Source of the DNA: Ignavibacteria bacterium
Lineage (GTDB): Bacteria; Bacteroidota; Ignavibacteria; Tepidaquicellales; Tepidaquicellaceae
Length of the DNA stretch: 64,000 nucleotides
NCBI GenBank assembly: GCA_019694675.1
Contig: JAIBBK010000019.1
Span: 27,127 to 91,126, forward strand
Reading direction: 5' to 3'
Shown here: piece by piece, positions 9,210-17,384 of the stretch
Position numbering within the stretch: position 1 is the stretch's first letter
How the letters are laid out: the number at the start of each line of letters is the position of its first letter
Notes under the pieces: generated by a model
Told to the model about the DNA's origin: nothing
Databases searched by the model: none
What the model saw: the letters and a program-made list of their open reading frames with translations, nothing else
Position numbers and translations under genes: made by a program

Positions 9210-10004
9210 TCAGTCTTTTCGATAAACAAAATCCTCTTTCATCAATGTACCGATCACGGAATCCGAGTATTGACGCGCTTCAATGAGCGCATCCTGAACG
9301 TCGTCGCACTTATAGGTCTTTCTCAGGAACTCTTCGGCAAATCCTCTTCGGCCTGAAAAGGCGGAAGTGATCAGATATGCTTCAAACAAGGTCAGGTAAT
9401 CCTGCCGGTTCAGGCATTCATCGATCTCATTCTCATAATTCAGAATTGCTTCCTGATAATAGCTCTCATCAATGTCCATGCCTTTGCTGTATTTCACCAG
9501 TTCATCGTCAACAGGTACATACATCCTTCCGTATCTGATGACTACGGGATATTTGTACAGCGCGCCGAGATACGCAGGGCTCAGGCGGACAGTTGAGCTG
9601 ATATATGCGCCTCCCTCCGGGGAATATTTCAGCTCACCGTTTGTGACAGAGAAGATCTTCATGCTGTCTCCGGAAAGATCTATTACAAACAGTTCGCTCC
9701 ATAGATACGGTGAAGCTCCTGTGCTGAGGCCTGCAATCAGTTCGCTGATGCCGTTGCCGTCAATATCGGCCAGTGTGTCAAAGTAACACGAAGAGTAAAA
9801 TCCATCATCATAAAATACAACGGTTCCTTCATTGTCTTTTACAGAAAATGTCCCGCTGAAAAACTTGTCGGTATCATAAGTCAGCGTTGTTTTGTATCCG
9901 TTGCAAATTATCTGCTTCACGACTTCATCCGCAAAGACCGGACAGCTGACCGTAAATGTGAGGCAGAGCACAGCAGCAAAAAAGGCAGTCAAGGATTTAA
10001 TCAT
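9210..10004 (-). CDS. Exported protein of unknown function
   Basis: This 264-residue protein has a clear Sec signal peptide (MIKSLTAFFAAVLCLTFTV, cleavage near VFADE). The middle contains YFDTLADIDGNGISELIAGL, a single FG-GAP/VCBS-like calcium loop typical of proteins that report a value per record (DIDGNG-x-ELI). The C-terminal third is charged and helical. There is no T9SS tail and no lipobox, so a periplasmic location is likely. Its start overlaps the end of deoC by 8 nt and its end lies 6 nt before the FkbM gene, which implies translation coupling. I do not recognise the family. Confidence 0.72.
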   Translation of the reverse strand: MIKSLTAFFAAVLCLTFTVSCPVFADEVVKQIICNGYKTTLTYDTDKFFSGTFSVKDNEGTVVFYDDGFYSSCYFDTLADIDGNGISELIAGLSTGASPYLWSELFVIDLSGDSMKIFSVTNGELKYSPEGGAYISSTVRLSPAYLGALYKYPVVIRYGRMYVPVDDELVKYSKGMDIDESYYQEAILNYENEIDECLNRQDYLTLFEAYLITSAFSGRRGFAEEFLRKTYKCDDVQDALIEARQYSDSVIGTLMKEDFVYRKD

Positions 10005-10947
10005 TCGTGAAGTAATCCGCTGACTGATAATAGCCGGTCTTTTGCTTTTGGATCTGCATGAGTATGTCGTTCAGAACAGAACTGGCGCCTATCCTGAAAA
10101 GATCGGGAGTCAGCCATTTCGCGCCGAGTGTCTCGTTTACAAGCACAAGATAGGCAAGCGCATCCTTTGCGGTCTTGATGCCCCCGGCCGGTTTCATTCC
10201 AATCACCTTTCCCGTCTCACCATAGTAGTCCCTTATGGCTTCAAGCATTACAAGAGTTACGGGAAGCGTTGCGGCCGGCTGTACTTTGCCGGTTGAGGTC
10301 TTTATGAAATCAGCTCCGGCGGCCATTGCTATGAAGCTTGCCTTTCTCACATTGTCAAACGTTTCAAGCTCGCCGGTCTCCAGTATCACTTTCAGATGTG
10401 CATCAACTGCCTTTCCCGTTTTACTGCTTAGTTGTTCCGATGCTGTTACACATGTTTCCTTCACCTGCCGGATCTCATCGAACACAAGCTGATAATTTCC
10501 TTCAAGAAACTCGCCGCGGGATATGACCATGTCAATCTCATCCGCACCGTCATAAATGGCGCGCTTGGTATCTTCAAGTCTAAGCTTTAGCGGATACTGT
10601 CCGGACGGAAATGAAGTTGCCACAGATGCGACCTTAACGCCTGTCCCTGCGACACACTCTCTTGCGACCTTTATGAGATTCGGGTAAACACATACAGCCG
10701 CAACGTGCGGGATCTCCTTATTGCCCGGTAACGGGTTCACGGCTTTTCTGCACATTGCCCTCACCTTGCCTTCGGAGTCCTTTCCTTCCAGAGTCGTCAG
10801 ATCGATCATCGAGATTGCCAGCTTAAGCCCTTCAACCTTGCTTTCGTTCTTTATGCTCCTCGAGGCAAGCATTGCAGCGCGCTCCTTTGCGCCTATCTCA
10901 TCCACTGAGAAACTGAGACTGCCCAGGTACTTTGAAATGTCATTCAT
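9997..10947 (-). CDS. deoC: Deoxyribose-phosphate aldolase
   Basis: DERA cleaves 2-deoxy-D-ribose 5-phosphate to glyceraldehyde 3-phosphate and acetaldehyde in deoxynucleoside catabolism, as a cytosolic TIM barrel. The Schiff-base lysine is K216 in ADFIKTSTGK. The proton-relay region is in DGADEIDMVISRGEFLEG, and VIGMKPAGGIKTAKDAL supplies the second active-site lysine. At 316 residues it is longer than the roughly 250-residue E. coli type. It matches the long form found in animals and some bacteria, including an N-terminal extension of about 50 residues and FRIGASSVLNDI near the C-terminus. It begins 35 nt after glgB in the same direction and overlaps the next gene by 8 nt. Confidence 0.93.
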   Translation of the reverse strand: MNDISKYLGSLSFSVDEIGAKERAAMLASRSIKNESKVEGLKLAISMIDLTTLEGKDSEGKVRAMCRKAVNPLPGNKEIPHVAAVCVYPNLIKVARECVAGTGVKVASVATSFPSGQYPLKLRLEDTKRAIYDGADEIDMVISRGEFLEGNYQLVFDEIRQVKETCVTASEQLSSKTGKAVDAHLKVILETGELETFDNVRKASFIAMAAGADFIKTSTGKVQPAATLPVTLVMLEAIRDYYGETGKVIGMKPAGGIKTAKDALAYLVLVNETLGAKWLTPDLFRIGASSVLNDILMQIQKQKTGYYQSADYFTND

Positions 10948-10982
10948 GGATTAAGGTTGATTTAGAAATGAAATTACCGGCT

Positions 10983-13490
10983 TCACTTTTTTCTGATCTT
11001 TTTCAGGATCTCCCTGAGCTTCCCGCTCATTTCCTCTTCTTCGTCAATTATGTTCAATGTGTTAACCGATACATCTTCTGCCGGAGGAGCTTCATCAACC
11101 GCACTTTTAGTTTCGTTGGTCGGTTCCGAATCCGGTGTGGTCGCGGGGTTATCCTCGCCGGTGTCCTTTGTTTCAGCAGATACTTGTATGACGGCTTCGG
11201 AAGTTTCAGGGACATTATCGGGCGAGTCTTCTTGGTAAAGGTAAAGGTTCACAGCCAGAGGAGGCAGTGTAACTTTCAGCGAGAAGGGAAATTCAAACCT
11301 CGGTGCTTCTTCGGAATGCACGCCCCCGAGATTTCCTTCGTTGCTTCCGCCGAACCTCTCTGCATCACTGTTGAGTATCTCTTTGTAGAAGCCGTGAAAC
11401 GGCACACCAAGCACATAGTCTTTTCTGACAACAGGAGTCATGTTGAATGTGAACAGGAGCATCCTGCTCTTATCAAGATTATATCTAACAAAACTTATTA
11501 TTGATTCGTCTGAGTTAGAGAAGTCTATCCACTGAAATCCGGAACTGTCAAAATCATCTTCGTGCAGTGCAGGCTCTTCCTTATAAAGCCTGTTGAGCTC
11601 ACTGAAATACTCATGGAACTTTGCATTGTATTCAAAGTCGAGCGCCTCCCAGTCCATCTGCACTTCAGAATTCCATTCCCGGTACTGTGCAATATCGTTC
11701 GTCATAAAGTTGAGCTTCTTTCCCGGATGGCCAAACATGAATCCGAACAACAGCCGCAGGTTCGCAAACTTGTTCCAGGTGTCGCCGGGCATTTTCTCAA
11801 CAACGGACTTCTTGAGATGAACAACTTCGTCATGCGAAAGCGGAAGAACGAACTTCTCATTGAAAGCATACCAGATCGCAAACGTGAGCTTGCCGTGATG
11901 GAATTTTCTGAAGATCGGATCCATCGAAAAGTATGCAAGTATGTCGTGCATCCAGCCCATGTTCCATTTCATGTCAAACCCGAGTCCGCCAAGATGAACC
12001 GGCTGTGTAACACCGGGCCAGGAACTTGACTCCTCCGCAATCATCATTACTCCCTTAAAATTCTCATGAACGGTGTCGTTCAGCTTTTTCAGGAATGCAA
12101 TAGCTTCAAGGTTCTCGTTGCTTCCGTAGATGTTCGGGACCCACTCTCCGGCATTCTTCGAGTAGTCAAGGTAAAGCATGGATGCAACGGCATCAACCCT
12201 GAGTCCGTCAATATGATATTTGTCCATCCAGAACAGTGCGTTTGAAATGAGGAAGTTAACAACTTCGTTCCTGCCGTAGTCAAACACGTAAGTCCCCCAG
12301 TCTTTGTGAAACCCCTTTCTCAAGTCGGCATATTCATAGATCCTCTTTCCGTCAAACTCACCAAGTCCGTGAACATCCGTGGGAAAGTGTGAAGGAACCC
12401 AGTCTAGTATCACTCCGATCCCGTTAAGATGGCAATGATCTATGAAGTACATGAAATCTTCCGGAGATCCGTACCGGCTTGTGGGCGCAAAGTAATTGAC
12501 AACCTGATAGCCCCAGGAGATATCGAGCGGATGCTCCATTACCGGCAGAAGTTCGATATGAGTGTAGTTCATCGCCTTAACGTAATCAACAAGTTCATGT
12601 GCAAGCTGACGGTAATTCTTGAAGCCCCACTCGCTTGGAAAGTCAGAGTTATCGTAATCCTTCTTCCATGAGCCAAGATGGACCTCGTAGATCGAAACAG
12701 GCTTCCTCCCAAGATTCTTCATTGAAGACGCCGCTTTCTTCCTTTCCTTCATCCATTCTTTGTCCCTCCACTTATAACCCTTAAGTGATTTCACGACAGA
12801 TGCATTGCCGGGCCTGAGTTCAGTGCGGAAAGCGTAAGGGTCGGACCGCATCGTAATCTGATTTGTCTTCGATTTAACAGCGTACTTGTATAGAGCGCCT
12901 TCTTTCAGCTCCGGTATGAACAATCCCCAGTAACCCGATTCATTTATCTTCTGCATCGGATGCATTCCTGCCTTCCATCCGTTGAATTCTCCCACCACGC
13001 TTACGCACTTTGCGTTCGGAGCCCAGAGAATGAAGCTCACGCCTTTCACACCGTCTGCCGTCGCCGGCCTTGAGCCGAGCTTCTCATAGCTCTTGAAATG
13101 ATTTCCTTCGCCGAGCAGATGAATGTCCATTTCTCCAAGTGCAGGAGTAAAAGCATAAGGATCGTGATGTATGAATGTTTCGCCTCCGCCGTTCATCCAC
13201 GAAATCCTGTATGAAGGAATGCCGGGCACGTTACTGAGCTCGGCTGTAAAGACTCCCTCTTCAGGCGCACTCTTCATCTTCAGCGACTTGCCGGAACCGC
13301 GAAGTTTAACTTTTGCTGATTCTGCAAAAGGAAGATAAGCGGTGATTGTTACCTTCTTCTCTTTTTCATCATACTTCGGGCCAAGCAGATCGAACGGACG
13401 GCTTTCATCAAAGCTCAGTAATCTTCCGAAAGCTTTACGTGTTTTCATGGATACTTCATCCGAAGCAGAATCCTTCTTCTTTGCTGACAT
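10983..13490 (-). CDS. glgB: 1,4-alpha-glucan branching enzyme with acidic C-terminal tail
   Basis: This GH13 enzyme forms alpha-1,6 branches in glycogen. An N-terminal beta domain is followed by a CBM48-like module (FILWAPNAKCVSVVGEFNGW, about 150-180). The catalytic barrel includes the nucleophile D433 in DGLRVDAVAS, the acid/base E486 in MIAEESSSWPG and the transition-state site LPLSHDEVVH. The D-to-E distance of 53 residues equals that of E. coli GlgB. The C-terminal beta domain ends at about residue 753 (VNLYLYQED). Beyond it is an unusual tail of about 80 residues rich in Glu, Asp, Pro, Ser and Thr, ending in a basic segment (GKLREILKKIRKK). No other glycogen gene is in the window; deoC follows at once. 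Confidence 0.95.
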   Translation of the reverse strand: MSAKKKDSASDEVSMKTRKAFGRLLSFDESRPFDLLGPKYDEKEKKVTITAYLPFAESAKVKLRGSGKSLKMKSAPEEGVFTAELSNVPGIPSYRISWMNGGGETFIHHDPYAFTPALGEMDIHLLGEGNHFKSYEKLGSRPATADGVKGVSFILWAPNAKCVSVVGEFNGWKAGMHPMQKINESGYWGLFIPELKEGALYKYAVKSKTNQITMRSDPYAFRTELRPGNASVVKSLKGYKWRDKEWMKERKKAASSMKNLGRKPVSIYEVHLGSWKKDYDNSDFPSEWGFKNYRQLAHELVDYVKAMNYTHIELLPVMEHPLDISWGYQVVNYFAPTSRYGSPEDFMYFIDHCHLNGIGVILDWVPSHFPTDVHGLGEFDGKRIYEYADLRKGFHKDWGTYVFDYGRNEVVNFLISNALFWMDKYHIDGLRVDAVASMLYLDYSKNAGEWVPNIYGSNENLEAIAFLKKLNDTVHENFKGVMMIAEESSSWPGVTQPVHLGGLGFDMKWNMGWMHDILAYFSMDPIFRKFHHGKLTFAIWYAFNEKFVLPLSHDEVVHLKKSVVEKMPGDTWNKFANLRLLFGFMFGHPGKKLNFMTNDIAQYREWNSEVQMDWEALDFEYNAKFHEYFSELNRLYKEEPALHEDDFDSSGFQWIDFSNSDESIISFVRYNLDKSRMLLFTFNMTPVVRKDYVLGVPFHGFYKEILNSDAERFGGSNEGNLGGVHSEEAPRFEFPFSLKVTLPPLAVNLYLYQEDSPDNVPETSEAVIQVSAETKDTGEDNPATTPDSEPTNETKSAVDEAPPAEDVSVNTLNIIDEEEEMSGKLREILKKIRKK

Positions 13491-13577
13491 TAATTAAAGT
13501 TTACAGAAAATCTGTAAATGACATCGAAATTGAAACTCAATTTGTGCGGAATCCAAAGACGTGTCATTAAGAACTGA

Positions 13578-14204
13578 TCAGAATCTGACGCTCACAGAAC
13601 AATAGAATGACTCGTCCTGAATCCATGGTATGTAAGACTTGTTACTGCTCTTAAGCTTCGGCCTCATTGCAAACATCATCAGGTTCTTGACGGCAAATGC
13701 CGCAAGTTCGCTGATCCAGGTAGACTCCCCTGCGGCAAGGCGTATAACGGCTTCCGTTCCCACAAGCACAAGACTTTCAGCAAGAGTCTCGGCGCCTGCA
13801 GATCGTGCGTTGTCAAGAGGAACGACCTTGAGAAGATCGTGATGCGAGTAGATCTGTATGAAATCTGAAGGCCGTATGAACATCTTCGGCGAGTAGCTTA
13901 TGAAGGCAAATCTCTCGTAGAATCCGCTGAATCGGATATTGTCTCCTAAACTGCCGACCGGATCAAAGCTGTAATACTCTTTACGCTTTGCGAAAAGGTA
14001 CCTGAATTGTTTATCAATTATTTGCGATGAGTATTGATTAGGTTTGTCGTGCATCTTTGCAGATTCGCTGATTGATTCCTGAGCAGATTGGAAGTCGTGA
14101 TCAGTTGAGGAATTGCCAGACCTGTTCTGGTTGCTGTACTGGGCAGTTACGGCAGAGGCAACTGCAAGTGTGAAGAGACAGGCTGTTGTAATTACTGATG
14201 ACAT
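13578..14204 (-). CDS. Exported protein of unknown function
   Basis: From the ATG at 14204 this protein begins with a Sec signal peptide (MSSVITTACLFTLAVASAV, cleaved after TAQ). A GTG 39 nt upstream would place 13 extra residues before the signal and looks less likely. The mature part has a Ser/Asn/Gln-rich linker, then mixed helix and strand, and the chain ends in a strand with a terminal Phe (FYCSVSVRF), as in many outer-membrane beta-barrel proteins. A helical stretch (AGAETLAESLVLVGTEAVIRLAAG) lies in the middle. No family is recognised. It stands alone downstream of the T9SS gene that ends at 14417 and upstream of glgB, all leftward. Confidence 0.6.
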   Translation of the reverse strand: MSSVITTACLFTLAVASAVTAQYSNQNRSGNSSTDHDFQSAQESISESAKMHDKPNQYSSQIIDKQFRYLFAKRKEYYSFDPVGSLGDNIRFSGFYERFAFISYSPKMFIRPSDFIQIYSHHDLLKVVPLDNARSAGAETLAESLVLVGTEAVIRLAAGESTWISELAAFAVKNLMMFAMRPKLKSSNKSYIPWIQDESFYCSVSVRF

Positions 14205-14352
14205 GAAGCTGGCGCTGATTTGCGCCAATATAGTAATACTCACTGCAATTGTCGCAATAGGAAAAATTGCTTACGGCAGTGACGGCAGGCCATGTAACAG
14301 AAAATGCTGTTGCGAAAATTTGCCGCTAGTGTAAAACTTCCGGCGAATAAAA

Positions 14353-14383
14353 AGGCCCTGCTCTGAATCTCAAAGCAGGGCCT
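14353..14383 (-). terminator. Intrinsic terminator of the nidogen-domain gene
   Basis: The perfect 10-bp stem AGGCCCTGCT / AGCAGGGCCT has an 11-nt loop. Read on the minus strand it is followed immediately by TTTTTATT. It sits 34 nt beyond the stop of the leftward T9SS gene. This is a textbook intrinsic terminator. Confidence 0.85.
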
Positions 14384-14416
14384 GAGTATCCCCTTACTGA
14401 TCTAAATCCGGCGAGC

Positions 14417-16156
14417 TTACTTCACAAGAAGCATTCTCTTCGTATCGGAGTAGTTGCTTTGTCCGACGGTGCTGAGCTTGTAATAGTAAACGCCGCTTGC
14501 AAACTGTGTAGCATCAAATTTGACTGTGTAATATCCCGCAGTCTTATTCTCATTCACAAGGGTCTTGACAAACCTTCCCATTGCATCGTAAACATCAAGC
14601 CTGACGTTACCGTCTGCAGGGATTGCATAATCAATCTTGGTTGCCGGGTTGAACGGATTCGGATAGTTCTGACCAAGTTCGAATCTTCCAGGAATTCCGA
14701 TGATTACTTCGTTTGAAAGATTGAAATATTCGAAGTTTCCGTTGAAGTCGATCTGTTTCAGCCTGTAAGAATAGTTTCCTGTTTGCAGGCCTCTGTCAGT
14801 GTATGAATAGCTGTTCGGTGTTGTCGTTGTTCCGTTTCCGTTTACAAAACCGATCTTTGCCCAGGAGTTTGATCCTGTCACGGCTCTTTCAACGTCGAAG
14901 CCTGAATTGTTAATTTCTGCAACTGTGTTCCAGTTCAGGTCAACATTGTTGCCGGAGATTGCAGATGTGAACGATGACAATTCAACCGGAAGAGCACAGT
15001 CAACTTCATAAACAACGCATACCGTTGTTGTACACGGAGGACTGAAATTGTCTATGCCGGTAAAGCAAACAGTGTAGTTTCCTGCCTGTGTGCAGGAAGG
15101 ATTCCATGAAACATCGAATGTACAGGTAATTCCGTTATTGATGTTCACGTTCATTCCGGGAGGCACACCGCTGACACCGCCTGAAACTATCTGTGCAACT
15201 TCAGGTGCGGCGAATGCATATTGTGCATTATATGGATTGCCTGCAATTATGCTGACCGTATCGGATGGGAATCCCTGAGCTACGGGACAGATGTTGCCCT
15301 GTGACGAAGCATTAATGCAGAAGTTCTGGCAGTCAAGATAATGAACACCGTTTGTGTCAACGCCCGGGCCACCGTAGTAATTACTGTTCCTGTTGAACCT
15401 GCCGAGTGTAGCGTATGTGGCGCCGTCTCCCTTGTTTACACCAACCGTTGCCGGTGATCCCAGGAAGCCGCCAATACCTCCTGATGCTGATCCCGTTGTC
15501 CAGTTCATGTCACCATAGCTGAAGCAGACATTGTTGCCGACTCCAAGAAGCGGATCAGTTCCGTCGCTCATGATAAGCTGGAATGTATTCCTCTTGTCAG
15601 CTTGATTGTTATAGTAACCGACACTGTCCCAAACTATAGTGATCCTGTTTGATTCGATCTTGTGATAGACAACACCACTGGCAAGATTTCGCGTGTCAAC
15701 ATCCGCAAAGAACGGTGCAACAATTGCGAGCGGTGAACTCGGGAAAGCAAACGGCGTGTATGTTGACAGCGGTGCGGTGAAAGTCACATTACCGTTGTTG
15801 TTGATGTAGATCGAGGTGTAGTTAGTGCCATAAAGATTGAATGTGAACGGAAGATTGATCAGTATTGATGATCCGTCATCATTCCTTGCCATTGAAATAA
15901 CCCATCCGGCTCCTGCAGAGTCGAATGGCTCTTTCAGGCATGTCGGCCTGTCACCGTCCGGGCAGTTTGACAAAAAGAGAATGCTGTTCTCTTGTCTTAC
16001 AGGAGCTTTGCTGACATTAGCGTCCGGAACATAAGGCACGCCAATAAGAGCTTCTTTCTTTGACTTGTACTCATTGGAATTTACATCCTGAGCAAAGGAG
16101 AAAGTTGTGGGAATTAGCGCAAGCGCTACAAACAAAGCAAGGAATTTTCCTTTCAT
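14417..16156 (-). CDS. Nidogen-like-domain exported protein with T9SS sorting domain
   Basis: This 579-residue exported protein starts with a signal peptide (MKGKFLALFVALALIP, cleavage after SFAQ). Residues about 70-280 look like a NIDO (nidogen extracellular) domain: INLPFTFNLYGTNYTSIYIN, NGNVTFTAP, IVAPFFADVDTRN and FQLIMSDGTDP, with the FNRNSNYYGGPGVD loop near its end. An Ig/PKD-like segment with paired Cys follows, then a fibronectin-III-like domain (PVELSSFTSAISGNNVDLNW), and finally a T9SS sorting domain (GQNYPNPFNPATKIDY, VRLDVYDAMGR, GVYYYKL, ending RMLLVK). NIDO domains are known from extracellular matrix and adhesion proteins, so adhesion is a reasonable inference. The transcript ends at a strong hairpin. 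Confidence 0.85.
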   Translation of the reverse strand: MKGKFLALFVALALIPTTFSFAQDVNSNEYKSKKEALIGVPYVPDANVSKAPVRQENSILFLSNCPDGDRPTCLKEPFDSAGAGWVISMARNDDGSSILINLPFTFNLYGTNYTSIYINNNGNVTFTAPLSTYTPFAFPSSPLAIVAPFFADVDTRNLASGVVYHKIESNRITIVWDSVGYYNNQADKRNTFQLIMSDGTDPLLGVGNNVCFSYGDMNWTTGSASGGIGGFLGSPATVGVNKGDGATYATLGRFNRNSNYYGGPGVDTNGVHYLDCQNFCINASSQGNICPVAQGFPSDTVSIIAGNPYNAQYAFAAPEVAQIVSGGVSGVPPGMNVNINNGITCTFDVSWNPSCTQAGNYTVCFTGIDNFSPPCTTTVCVVYEVDCALPVELSSFTSAISGNNVDLNWNTVAEINNSGFDVERAVTGSNSWAKIGFVNGNGTTTTPNSYSYTDRGLQTGNYSYRLKQIDFNGNFEYFNLSNEVIIGIPGRFELGQNYPNPFNPATKIDYAIPADGNVRLDVYDAMGRFVKTLVNENKTAGYYTVKFDATQFASGVYYYKLSTVGQSNYSDTKRMLLVK

Positions 16157-16823
16157 AGCTGTTTTCCTTTAAGGTTAATGAATTTATTATTATGGTACGA
16201 AGAGCACTCTTCCAAACTGTAAATCGTGCTGCGGCAATTAGCCTGTAACACAATAAATCCATTTCTATTCCGCAAAAATATGAATCACATGAAAACCTAT
16301 AGGGGTCAGGGATTGTGATTCTCGGATTATTTGCGAAATTGCATTTCAGCATAGTCATAATTAGAGTTTATGTCAAGATGCTACAATGCAAAAATTTCAA
16401 AGCTGAATACGTGGACAGAAGCTGTCATGTGTTTGTCAACAGCGGTTGAGTATTTTCACTGGCGGACTTGACTGAGCTCTTTCTTTGAACTCAATTATTT
16501 TCAATCCAAAGGAGTAATTTCTCAAGTATGAAATTCTGATCTGTAATTATCTCGGGCATTTCGGCTGAGATTCACTCTTTTTCCAATAATTGACCGGCTT
16601 CGTGTGTGCCTTACAATATCCTGAATTCAGAAATCAGCCTAATGCAAATCAGCGGATTATGATGCAATCCGTCTGAAACTTTGAGTTTCTGCTTTCGTTT
16701 AGAATTGTGCAGGCATCTGTAAGCAGATACTTGATTTCATTATCACTAAATTTGCGTATACAACAACCGCATCTAAACCATTTTCCATTTTGATGCATCT
16801 TAACAGTAAAGGACAGGACTGAA
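16157..16823. other. Divergent intergenic region, 667 bp
   Basis: This AT-rich stretch lies between the leftward nidogen-domain gene and the rightward ECF sigma gene. It must hold the promoters of both. I see no convincing ORF, RNA gene or long repeat in it. Close to the sigma gene is AAAGGACAGGACTGAA followed by the ATG at 16824, which supports that start. Confidence 0.6.
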
Positions 16824-17384
16824 ATGGCTCAGCAGTCAGTAACGCTGAACGTGTCGGTCAGGCGGACGGACGAAGACTCAAAGCTGATCGAGGAATCCGC
16901 CGGAGGTAGCAGGGAAGCATTCAGAGAACTCTTTGGCAAGTACGTTTCAAGGATCCATGCACTTTGCCTTCGCATCTCGGCCGATAAGGACCTGGCGGAA
17001 GATCTGACTCAGGAAGTGTTCATCAGCGCATGGGAGAAGCTCTATTCATTCAGGCACGAATGCAGGTTCAGTACATGGCTTCACCGCATTGCAGTTAACA
17101 AATACCTGATGCACCTGAGATCTTCAGGCTCCGGGACTTCTCCGGATATAATGCTGAATGAATCGAACACCCCTGTTGAAAGGTCAAACACCGCCGATCA
17201 GAGAATTGATCTTGAAAATTCAATTTCAAAGCTTCCTCAGCAGGCACGGACTGTCCTTGTGCTTCACGATATCGAAGGGTACAAGCACCATGAGATATCC
17301 GAAATGATGGGCATAGAGACAGGAACTTCAAAGGCCCATCTTCACAGAGCAAGAAAACTGTTAAGAGAGGAATTATCAAAATGA
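16824..17384 (+). CDS. ECF-type RNA polymerase sigma factor
   Basis: This 186-residue sigma-70 family protein has region 2 at about 28-95 (LFGKYVSRIHALCLRISAD, then DLAEDLTQEVFISAWEKL and FSTWLHRIAVN) and region 4 at about 130-183 (ISKLPQQARTVLVLHDIEGY, HHEISEMMGIETGTSKAHL, HRARKLL). It lacks regions 1 and 3, as ECF factors do. It directs core RNA polymerase to its own set of promoters. The ribosome site AAAGGA precedes the ATG. Its stop overlaps the start of the next gene (ATGA), so it is translationally coupled to its probable anti-sigma factor. The target regulon is not evident. Confidence 0.93.
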   Translation: MAQQSVTLNVSVRRTDEDSKLIEESAGGSREAFRELFGKYVSRIHALCLRISADKDLAEDLTQEVFISAWEKLYSFRHECRFSTWLHRIAVNKYLMHLRSSGSGTSPDIMLNESNTPVERSNTADQRIDLENSISKLPQQARTVLVLHDIEGYKHHEISEMMGIETGTSKAHLHRARKLLREELSK

